A stretch of DNA of 10,236 nt from an uncultured bacterium (lineage in GTDB: Bacteria; Bacillota_I; Bacilli_A; RF39; UBA660), in assembly GCA_949285775.1 (NCBI GenBank), contig CASEAD010000015.1, positions 1-10,236 on the forward strand. The letters are read 5' to 3'. This document shows, piece by piece, positions 1-5,563 of the stretch. The notes beneath the pieces are model-generated. The model was not told the DNA's origin and made no database searches. It saw only the letters and a program-made list of their open reading frames with translations. Made by a program: the position numbers and the translations under genes. Within the stretch, counting starts at the first letter, position 1. The number at the start of each line of letters is the position of its first letter.

Positions 1-898
1 AAACAATAAAACCTATAATAGCCGTATACTTTACTCTATTAATTACATCATATCTAAAAGATAATGCCGGATCTTTTAAATAATAACCAGCCTCTGTTAA
101 TTCCCTTTCAACTAAATCCATATTTTCTAACTCATCTACTATTACTTCAGTAGCAGTACCATAAGTCCATACTTGATTATCTTCTAAAAACTCCTCAGAA
201 TAAGTGGGTTCTGTTTCTATAAACATCTCTCTTACAACATCTTCCAACATATAGCACTCATTAAAAGTTATTAAAGATGGAATATTATCATAAATACCTA
301 CCAATTTTACTTTTTTAGTATATTCTTTTTCAATGTCTGCCTCAAATACATCAGTAAAATGTAGTTTTACATAACTAATAGTAAGTTCCTTATTCAAATA
401 TTCAGTCATATCGATAGTCTCACTAGTCTTAGTTGCATCAAAATTTTTTCGTAAATATCTAGGACAAATAATTTCATCTTCATCTTCTACTCTTCTTCCT
501 TCCGTTATATTAGGAGAAAAAGTATCAGTTACCGTATTCATTACAATATGATTATTATAATCATTTTGAGGATAAATATCATCTATAAATACATCTACTT
601 GTGAATATTGTTGATTATAAGAGTGAACAATATGCGGAAATTTTCTTAAATCTTCTATAATTTTACCTAAATCAGTAATTTCACCATTCACTTGGTCTTG
701 ATTTAATACAAAATAAGTTCTTGCTAAAATATTTTCCTTAATAGTATCCTCCATATATTTATCCCAATTATAACTAACATTAATTAAGATATTACCAAGT
801 AATAGTAGGAAAGTTAAAAATACTATAATTATAATACTAGATAATTTATGTGATTTAATTATCTTTAAAGAAATATCTATATAATCTCTAATCTTCAT
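1..898 (-). CDS. ABC transporter permease, MacB/FtsX type, N-terminal part (cut by left edge)
   Basis: This open frame starts at the ATG at 898 and runs off the left edge, giving 299 codons of the N-terminal part. A short basic N-terminus is followed by one very hydrophobic segment at about residues 20-42 (rich in Ile, Leu, Val, Phe). About 240 mostly polar residues follow and should form an extracytoplasmic domain, and a second hydrophobic stretch begins at the window edge (IIGFIV). One membrane helix, a large extracellular domain, then further helices is the MacB/FtsX-type permease layout; the C-terminal helices lie outside the window. The start overlaps the 3' end of the ATPase gene by 11 bases, so the two are almost certainly translationally coupled and form one transporter. 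Substrate is unknown. Family members export peptides, act on lipoproteins, or control cell-wall hydrolases, and nothing here decides between these. Confidence 0.85.
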   Translation of the reverse strand, partial: MKIRDYIDISLKIIKSHKLSSIIIIVFLTFLLLLGNILINVSYNWDKYMEDTIKENILARTYFVLNQDQVNGEITDLGKIIEDLRKFPHIVHSYNQQYSQVDVFIDDIYPQNDYNNHIVMNTVTDTFSPNITEGRRVEDEDEIICPRYLRKNFDATKTSETIDMTEYLNKELTISYVKLHFTDVFEADIEKEYTKKVKLVGIYDNIPSLITFNECYMLEDVVREMFIETEPTYSEEFLEDNQVWTYGTATEVIVDELENMDLVERELTEAGYYLKDPALSFRYDVINRVKYTAIIGFIV

Positions 899-1574
899 CT
901 TTAACACCCACTAATTTACCATTAGATATTTCATAAATAACATCTGCATATTCTTTTAATATTTCATTATGACTTACAACTATTACTGTTTTTTTATCTT
1001 TAGAAGATAATTCTTTTAACATATCAAATACTATTTTTTCATTTTCTTTATCTAAATTACCAGTAGGTTCATCTGCAATAATTATATCAGGATTATTCGC
1101 GAGCGCTCTAGCAATTGCCACTCTCTGTTGTTCTCCTCCAGATAACTGACTTATTTTATGCTTACACATATTAATAACTATTCCAAATCTTTTAAGTAAT
1201 TCAATAGCCCTATTCTTTCTATCTTTTCTACTTATATCTTTATTAACATACATAGGTATCATAACATTATCTAATGCACTTAACTTAGGATCTAAATAAA
1301 ATGCTTGAAATACAAAACCAAATTTATGTATTCTATAATTATTCTTTTCTATATCTTTCATTTTACTAACATCTACATCATCAATATAATAACTACCACT
1401 ACTATAATTATCTAGTAATCCTATTATTTGAATTAATGTAGACTTTCCACTACCAGAATGACCTACAATACCATAAAATTTCCCTTCTCCTATCTTTAAA
1501 CTAACATTATCAAGCGCTACAACATCCCCACTAGATACCTTATATATCTTACCAATACCATCTAACTTTAACAC
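888..1574 (-). CDS. ABC transporter ATP-binding protein, MacB/LolD/FtsE type
   Basis: A complete 228-residue cytoplasmic ATPase that would power the permease encoded just downstream. Every nucleotide-binding motif is present: Walker A GHSGSGKST at 38-46, Q-loop Gln90, signature LSGGE at 144-148 followed by QQRVAIARAL, Walker B IIIADE at 164-169 with catalytic Glu169, D-loop GNLD at 172-175, and switch His202. Length and the LSGGEQQRVAIARAL stretch are typical of the MacB/LolD/FtsE subfamily, whose ATPase dimer drives a FtsX-like permease by mechanotransmission rather than classical substrate translocation (family knowledge). The ATG at 1574 has an AGGAG ribosome binding site at a good distance, and a sigma-A-like promoter lies upstream at 1623-1651. 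It is divergently arranged from the small cysteine-rich gene at 1715. Substrate is not predictable. Confidence 0.95.
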   Translation of the reverse strand: MLKLDGIGKIYKVSSGDVVALDNVSLKIGEGKFYGIVGHSGSGKSTLIQIIGLLDNYSSGSYYIDDVDVSKMKDIEKNNYRIHKFGFVFQAFYLDPKLSALDNVMIPMYVNKDISRKDRKNRAIELLKRFGIVINMCKHKISQLSGGEQQRVAIARALANNPDIIIADEPTGNLDKENEKIVFDMLKELSSKDKKTVIVVSHNEILKEYADVIYEISNGKLVGVKDED

Positions 1575-1622
1575 ATAATCACTCCTAACTCCATATAAAT
1601 AACTACTACTCTACTTATAAAA

Positions 1623-1651
1623 AGATTAACATATTAAATTATCAAAGTCAA
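1623..1651 (-). promoter_or_regulatory. Sigma-A-like promoter of the ABC transporter operon
   Basis: On the minus strand TTGACT (1646-1651) and TAATCT (1623-1628) are separated by exactly 17 bases. They match the TTGACA and TATAAT consensus at five and four positions. The predicted start of transcription is near 1616, giving a leader of about 40 bases before the ATG at 1574. It lies in the 140-base divergent spacer shared with the small plus-strand gene. Confidence 0.6.
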
Positions 1652-1714
1652 TACATCTAATTATAAGTAATATAATTTATAAATAATAATATTGTATCTA
1701 TGAAAGGAGTCATT

Positions 1715-1846
1715 ATGCAATGTAAATGTAAAAAAAAAGACACATGTAATAATAGATGTGGCTGTGGTTGTTGCTTACCAGGATGTGGATGCTTTCCTAT
1801 ATTCATAATAATATTTATAATTACCACTGTCTTAACTATAATATAA
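1715..1846 (+). CDS. Small cysteine-rich protein with C-terminal transmembrane segment
   Basis: A 43-codon gene on the opposite strand to its neighbours. The peptide begins MQCKCKKKDTC, continues through a Cys/Gly core RCGCGCC and PGCGC, and ends in a hydrophobic stretch from about residue 28 to 43 with no charged residue. It has nine cysteines in its first 26 residues (3, 5, 11, 15, 17, 19, 20, 24, 26). The ATG is preceded by AAAGGAG at 1703-1709 with a five-base spacer, about as good as a ribosome binding site gets. TATAAT at 1671-1676 could be a -10 box, but no convincing -35 is visible. The layout suggests a tail-anchored membrane peptide whose cysteine head is cytoplasmic or exposed. It could bind metal, be acylated, or form disulfides. 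I do not recognise the family. It resembles eukaryotic CYSTM modules and small Bacillus spore-coat-type peptides only in general layout. Confidence 0.75.
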   Translation: MQCKCKKKDTCNNRCGCGCCLPGCGCFPIFIIIFIITTVLTII

Positions 1847-1847
1847 A

Positions 1848-2255
1848 TTACTTTCTCCCCTTTAATCCAACCTTCTTCTTAAATTCCATTACCTCATCTA
1901 TACTACATACATCACTATCAAATAACATAGGAATAATATAATCATCTTCTTTATATAAAATATTATATCCTAACTCTTTTAAAACAATATTAAGAAATAT
2001 CTTTAAAGTCCTACTATTACCATCATAAAAAGGCTGATAATACAATAACTTTCCCACTAAATTAAGTAGATTTAACAATACCGTATCTATATCTCGTGTT
2101 GTCTTTAATAACTCAAAAAAATTTTTCAATAACCCATCAAAATACTCTAAATCTTCCCGAGAATTAAGTCTAATATTATTTTTTTCATTAATACTACTAC
2201 TATTTATCTTTACTAACTTACTAAAATAAGAATATTTTTTATATATTGCTTCCAT
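1848..2255 (-). CDS. Small Fic-fold protein with degenerate active-site motif
   Basis: A 135-residue protein whose core reads LLYYQPFYDGNSRTLKIF. The segment QPFYDGNSRT (residues 74-83) lines up with the Fic signature HPFxxGNGRT. In active Fic enzymes the His is the catalytic base and the GNGR segment binds the nucleotide phosphates. Here His is Gln and the second Gly is Ser, so AMP-transfer chemistry is unlikely as far as the motif tells. The rest is predicted helical, as expected for a minimal Fic core, and no fused N-terminal domain or inhibitory helix is evident. I chose the ATG at 2255 because GGGTGG at 2261-2266 sits five bases upstream; a GTG at 2264 in the same frame has no ribosome binding site. 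It starts 22 bases after the secreted-protein gene and is probably co-transcribed with it. Its stop lies one base from the stop of the convergent small gene. It could be a pseudoenzyme binding partner or a diverged enzyme. Confidence 0.8.
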   Translation of the reverse strand: MEAIYKKYSYFSKLVKINSSSINEKNNIRLNSREDLEYFDGLLKNFFELLKTTRDIDTVLLNLLNLVGKLLYYQPFYDGNSRTLKIFLNIVLKELGYNILYKEDDYIIPMLFDSDVCSIDEVMEFKKKVGLKGRK

Positions 2256-2260
2256 CCAAA

Positions 2261-2266
2261 CCACCC
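2261..2266 (-). promoter_or_regulatory. Ribosome binding site deciding the start of the Fic-like gene
   Basis: GGGTGG on the minus strand lies five bases before the ATG at 2255. It favours that ATG over the in-frame GTG at 2264, which would overlap the site and has nothing suitable upstream. Confidence 0.5.
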
Positions 2267-2277
2267 ATCTATATATC

Positions 2278-3222
2278 TTATTTTATTGCTTCTTGTACCT
2301 GTTCTAAACCAACCTTATCTGTCTCTTTTATACTTATTAAAGTAGTATTTTCAAATATACTATCTATATTATCTATAAAATCATTATCTAAATATTGAAA
2401 AGTAAACTCATAATTATAACCCATCTTTACTTCATTTGCTAAAGAACTTAATACCCTAACTCTACTACTTTCTCCTTGAAATTGTTCTATATCTAAATAC
2501 ACATATTCTTCATCATCATCTATATAAATACTTTTAACATTATAAGTCCTAGTAAAAGTCTTATATTCAGCTTCATTCTTACAAAAACTAGTATCATACT
2601 CCATATCAATAGAACCTAAATATATATCTTTATTCCCCTCTATAGTATTACATTCTAATATTGTTAATCCCCTATCTGTAAAACCATTAACCTGAGTTGT
2701 ATCACCTAGTTCTCTATATATCTTACTACCACCATCATCATAAGTATCCACTTCTATAAATAAATCAATAAACTCATCTATACTAATACCCTCATTATTA
2801 AGATAATCTCTTAATTCAACAGTACTACTACCATCATTAACTAAAATACTATCCAAACAATATAAATATATATCCCTATCATCTTCACTATAATATAAAT
2901 CCTTACTACAACTATCACTCTCTTTAACTTCTATAGTATATGTATATTCTACCTGTGCCTTAAAATCTAACTCCCAAGTATAAAGCCATAAACCAAACCT
3001 TATCTCATTATCCATATAATATGGCTCAGTATAAGATAATCCTACTTCCCTTTTCATTCTATAACCTATACCTATATAATGTTGAATAGACCCATTACCC
3101 GTAGTAACTCTAATCATAAATAAAGGATCTTCTAAATTATTAATTCTATTATAATCTATAATACCAAATACTACTCCTAATATAACAATAAATCCTAAAC
3201 AAATAATAATTTTCTTTTTCAT
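2278..3222 (-). CDS. Secreted or membrane-anchored protein of unknown function
   Basis: A 314-residue protein with a lysine start (MKKK) and one hydrophobic segment at about residues 5-22, a signal peptide or N-terminal anchor. There is no lipobox at a sensible position. The remainder is acidic, polar and probably beta-rich. Two segments resemble ones I associate from memory with uncharacterised exported proteins of gut Bacillota: an early PLFMIRV...YIGIGYR stretch (33-55), and a later CNTIEGNKDIYLGSIDMEY...FC stretch (191-214). Four cysteines outside the signal (105, 122, 191, 214) could form two disulfides within these segments. The last part (about 228-280) is another beta-rich piece. The ATG at 3222 has a GAGGAG ribosome binding site and a good promoter upstream (3246-3274). 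The Fic-like gene follows after 22 bases. I cannot name a function; extracytoplasmic location is the only firm inference. Confidence 0.85.
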   Translation of the reverse strand: MKKKIIICLGFIVILGVVFGIIDYNRINNLEDPLFMIRVTTGNGSIQHYIGIGYRMKREVGLSYTEPYYMDNEIRFGLWLYTWELDFKAQVEYTYTIEVKESDSCSKDLYYSEDDRDIYLYCLDSILVNDGSSTVELRDYLNNEGISIDEFIDLFIEVDTYDDGGSKIYRELGDTTQVNGFTDRGLTILECNTIEGNKDIYLGSIDMEYDTSFCKNEAEYKTFTRTYNVKSIYIDDDEEYVYLDIEQFQGESSRVRVLSSLANEVKMGYNYEFTFQYLDNDFIDNIDSIFENTTLISIKETDKVGLEQVQEAIK

Positions 3223-3245
3223 ATTTTTCTCCTCTTATAAAATAT

Positions 3246-3274
3246 ATTCTATCAAATAAATAAACATTAGTCTA
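3246..3274 (-). promoter_or_regulatory. Sigma-A-like promoter of the secreted-protein gene
   Basis: On the minus strand TAGACT (3269-3274) and TAGAAT (3246-3251) are 17 bases apart, matching consensus at four and five positions. Transcription would start near 3240, about 17 bases before the ATG at 3222, leaving just enough room for the GAGGAG ribosome binding site. Confidence 0.6.
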
Positions 3275-3275
3275 T

Positions 3276-3292
3276 ATAATTAACCTAATTAT
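3276..3292. repeat. AT-only inverted repeat next to the -35 box
   Basis: ATAATTA and TAATTAT form a perfect seven-base inverted repeat around a three-base centre. It covers the last bases of the deacetylase gene and ends one base from the -35 box of the next gene. It has no T-tract, so it is not a normal terminator. It could be an operator, but in such AT-rich DNA it may be chance. Confidence 0.3.
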
Positions 3293-4838
3293 TAACATTA
3301 TGCCTTACCATAGGAGTATCCTTATCAATAGCCTTAAATACATACCCCTTACTCTTACCATACTCTATAATACTAAGAAGTGCCTCCTTAGTAGCAAGAT
3401 GTCCCCCCGAATCATGCATCAAAACAACATTAGCCCTAGAATAACTAAGACTACTTATAACATTATAATATATCTTATCCTTATCATTAAAAGCCTTACC
3501 AGCATCATCAGAATCAACATTCCAATCAAAATAAACATACCCCCTATTTAATACTTCCCTTGTTAAATAACTCATAATACCATTATAATAATTCTTACTA
3601 ATAGTATTAGAACTACCCCCAGGAAACCTAATAATATTACTCCTAATACCAATAATACTCTCTATACTATCATTAAGCCTATCTATATCATCAAAATAAT
3701 TACTCTTATTAGAATATACATAACTATAATCATGAGAATAAGAATGTAAGCCTATAGTATGCCCACTATTATAAATCTCCCTTAAAATATCTTTATAACT
3801 ATTAACATTACCCGTTACAAAGAAAGTAGCCTTAACACCCTCTTCATCTAATATTTTTAATATATCCTTTGTTAAATTACTAGGCCCATCATCAAAAGTT
3901 AAATAAATAACCCCCTTATCACTAGTATTATTTATATTTATTACCCTAACCTTCCTTATAACAGATACCTCATTATTACTACTATCTACCACTTTATATT
4001 CTATCTCATAAGTACCTACTTTATTACTATCAACATTACTACTCACTTCTACTTTATCAGTAATATCTCCATCACAATTATCACTAGCACTATACCCCAT
4101 CTCCTTATAGCTATTTCCTTTATAAATTACCACTTCCTCACTACCTAATAAATTAATACTAGGCTTTTCCTTATCTTCATATATTATCTTTCTCCTAACA
4201 ATATCCTCATTTAAAGAACTATCCTTAACCCTATAAATAATCTCATTATCTTCTTTTATTATATTAACCTTATCAGTAATATCCCCATCATATTCATCAA
4301 TAGCACTAAATCCCTCTTCTATATACTCTTTATTAGGACATACAAGAACTTCTTCATCACCAACTAAACTAATACTAGGAGAAATATCATCTATAACAAA
4401 TACTTCCTTTTCCCTAGAAATAGTAATAAATAAATACTTTAACTTATACTCTATAGTATACTTACCAACCTTACTAGTATCAACTTCCCCAATAACCTCT
4501 ACTTTATCAGTATAATCTTTAAATATACTCTTAGCGCTATAACCAGTATTATTATATTCCGTATTATACCTTACTTCCCTATTCCTATCATCATACTCTA
4601 TCCTAGGAACAGATATAATAAATATAAATAAAAATATTAAAAATATAACCATAATACCACTTATATATTGTGCCCTCTTTAATACCTTATCTTTCTTCTT
4701 ATAAAGATACTCAACAACTTCTTTATCTTCTTCTATATTGTCTATAAAATATTCCTTATTAAATTTATCTTTATATATCTTCTTACCTCTAATATTAATA
4801 GTCTTTTTCTTTAACTGTTTCCTTCTCTTACTTCCCAT
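3285..4838 (-). CDS. Membrane-anchored polysaccharide deacetylase (NodB/CE4) with Ig-like repeats
   Basis: A 517-residue protein. A basic cytoplasmic N-terminus is followed by one membrane helix at about 58-77. Three extracellular Ig-like modules of the DUF5011/Big type follow (about 79-150, 151-222, 223-302), the last two with the hallmark GY/FSAxDxxDGDITDKV. The NodB catalytic domain spans about 308-508. CE4 motifs are intact: TFDDGPS at 314-320 (Asp316 base, Asp317 metal), HSYSH at 365-369 (His365 and His369 metal), RFPGG at 404-408, DWN at 438-440, and LMHDS at 473-477 (His475). CE4 enzymes remove acetyl groups from N-acetylglucosamine-type sugars, in PgdA-like proteins from peptidoglycan, giving lysozyme resistance. 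The anchor plus spacer layout fits action on the cell wall from outside the membrane. The start is the ATG at 4838, just downstream of a promoter at 4860-4888; its ribosome binding site (AGGAT, 11 bases away) is modest. It lies between single-gene units. The exact substrate is not shown. Confidence 0.95.
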   Translation of the reverse strand: MGSKRRKQLKKKTINIRGKKIYKDKFNKEYFIDNIEEDKEVVEYLYKKKDKVLKRAQYISGIMVIFLIFLFIFIISVPRIEYDDRNREVRYNTEYNNTGYSAKSIFKDYTDKVEVIGEVDTSKVGKYTIEYKLKYLFITISREKEVFVIDDISPSISLVGDEEVLVCPNKEYIEEGFSAIDEYDGDITDKVNIIKEDNEIIYRVKDSSLNEDIVRRKIIYEDKEKPSINLLGSEEVVIYKGNSYKEMGYSASDNCDGDITDKVEVSSNVDSNKVGTYEIEYKVVDSSNNEVSVIRKVRVININNTSDKGVIYLTFDDGPSNLTKDILKILDEEGVKATFFVTGNVNSYKDILREIYNSGHTIGLHSYSHDYSYVYSNKSNYFDDIDRLNDSIESIIGIRSNIIRFPGGSSNTISKNYYNGIMSYLTREVLNRGYVYFDWNVDSDDAGKAFNDKDKIYYNVISSLSYSRANVVLMHDSGGHLATKEALLSIIEYGKSKGYVFKAIDKDTPMVRHNVNN

Positions 4839-4859
4839 ACTATCACATATCCTAATCTC

Positions 4860-4888
4860 AATATATCACAACTAATATAAAAAAACAA
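4860..4888 (-). promoter_or_regulatory. Extended -10 promoter of the deacetylase gene
   Basis: On the minus strand TTGTTT (4883-4888), a 17-base spacer and TATATT (4860-4865) are present. TGA directly precedes the -10 hexamer, giving the extended TGn motif. The leader would be only about 15 bases. It lies in the 117-base gap after the metallo-hydrolase gene, in which I see no convincing terminator. Confidence 0.55.
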
Positions 4889-4955
4889 TAAATTATCATA
4901 TAATATTTAAAATAGACATATATAAATGTAATATTAATTTTTATTAAAACAAACC

Positions 4956-5480
4956 CTACTTAAAATATATATTATTCTTCTTTTCATATCCCAAATTACT
5001 CTTCATCCCATGCCCAGGATATATAGTAATATCATCATCATACTTCTTTATCTTTTCAATACTCTTCTTCATCTCTTCTATATTACTTTCTAATAAATCA
5101 CACCTACCTATAGTATCCTTAAATAAAAAGTCCCCCGTAAACATAACCTTATCCTCTCTAAAATAAAAAGCAACAGAATCCATCGTATGCCCAAAAGTAT
5201 AAATAACCTCAAATTCAAAATTTCCTATTCTATTAACCCCTTCATTAAAATTTTCTAAAGTATAAACCTCTATATTATAATCATTAACTAAATTATCTAC
5301 ACTTGCCACATGATCAAAATGACTATGCGTAAGAAGAATACCAATAATAACTTTATTTCTACAATACTTCTTTATCTTATCATAATCATCTCCTGGATCA
5401 ATAATTAAACACTCCCCCTCTTTCTCCAATAAATAACAATTACATTTCAAAAAACCAACTTTAATTGAACTTATCTCCAT
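4956..5480 (-). CDS. Metallo-beta-lactamase-fold hydrolase, glyoxalase II-like
   Basis: A compact 174-residue cytoplasmic enzyme with a complete dinuclear metal site: THSHFDH at 51-57 (His52, His54, Asp56, His57), His98 in FGHT, bridging Asp117 in TGDFLF, and His157 in PGHG. The LLTHSHFDH, GHTMDSVAFYF and FTGDFLFKDTIGR stretches are characteristic of the glyoxalase II/YqgX branch, whose members hydrolyse thioesters such as S-lactoylglutathione or related conjugates. It is shorter than typical members (about 200 residues) and has no C-terminal substrate-binding domain as in true glyoxalase II, so the natural substrate is uncertain. The ATG at 5480 has GGGAG upstream, and an extended -10 promoter lies at 5506-5534, separating it from pheST. 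No signal peptide is seen. Confidence 0.92.
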   Translation of the reverse strand: MEISSIKVGFLKCNCYLLEKEGECLIIDPGDDYDKIKKYCRNKVIIGILLTHSHFDHVASVDNLVNDYNIEVYTLENFNEGVNRIGNFEFEVIYTFGHTMDSVAFYFREDKVMFTGDFLFKDTIGRCDLLESNIEEMKKSIEKIKKYDDDITIYPGHGMKSNLGYEKKNNIYFK

Positions 5481-5505
5481 AATACCATCTCCCTTATACT
5501 AAAAA

Positions 5506-5534
5506 ATTCTAACATAAATAATAAATAAAAACAA
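5506..5534 (-). promoter_or_regulatory. Extended -10 promoter of the metallo-hydrolase gene
   Basis: On the minus strand TTGTTT (5529-5534) and TAGAAT (5506-5511) are 17 bases apart, with TGT just before the -10 box forming a TGn extension. The -35 box sits inside the T-rich tail of the pheT terminator, so the next transcription unit begins where the previous one ends. Confidence 0.6.
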
Positions 5535-5563
5535 GAGAAAAAGAGATAAACTAACTATCTCTT
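5526..5563 (-). terminator. Intrinsic terminator across the pheT stop codon
   Basis: On the minus strand AAGAGATA (5556-5563) and TATCTCTT (5541-5548) form a perfect eight-base stem around a seven-base loop (5549-5555) that contains the TAG stop. It is followed by a T-rich tail broken only by CTC and G (TTTCTCTTGTTTTTA). The stem begins within the last pheT codons. It is fairly AT-rich, so its strength may be moderate. Confidence 0.65.

Noticed and set aside
1660..1714. Promoter of the small cysteine-rich gene with TATAAT at 1671-1676
   Set aside because: No acceptable -35 hexamer was found at 16-18 bases; in this AT-rich spacer a lone TATAAT is weak evidence, so it is not listed as a feature.
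1756..1941. Plus-strand 61-codon open frame
   Set aside because: It is out of frame with the cysteine-rich gene at 1715, has no ribosome binding site, and runs across the Fic-like gene on the other strand; its composition reflects those genes.
2256..2264. GTG start for the Fic-like gene at 2264
   Set aside because: No ribosome binding site upstream; GGGTGG overlaps it and is correctly placed for the ATG at 2255.
3300..3551. Plus-strand 83-codon open frame
   Set aside because: It lies entirely opposite the conserved catalytic domain of the deacetylase and has no start signal or recognisable protein.
4839..4955. Terminator after the metallo-hydrolase gene
   Set aside because: Only short AT-rich pairings (four bases) can be drawn, with no T-tract in the right place.
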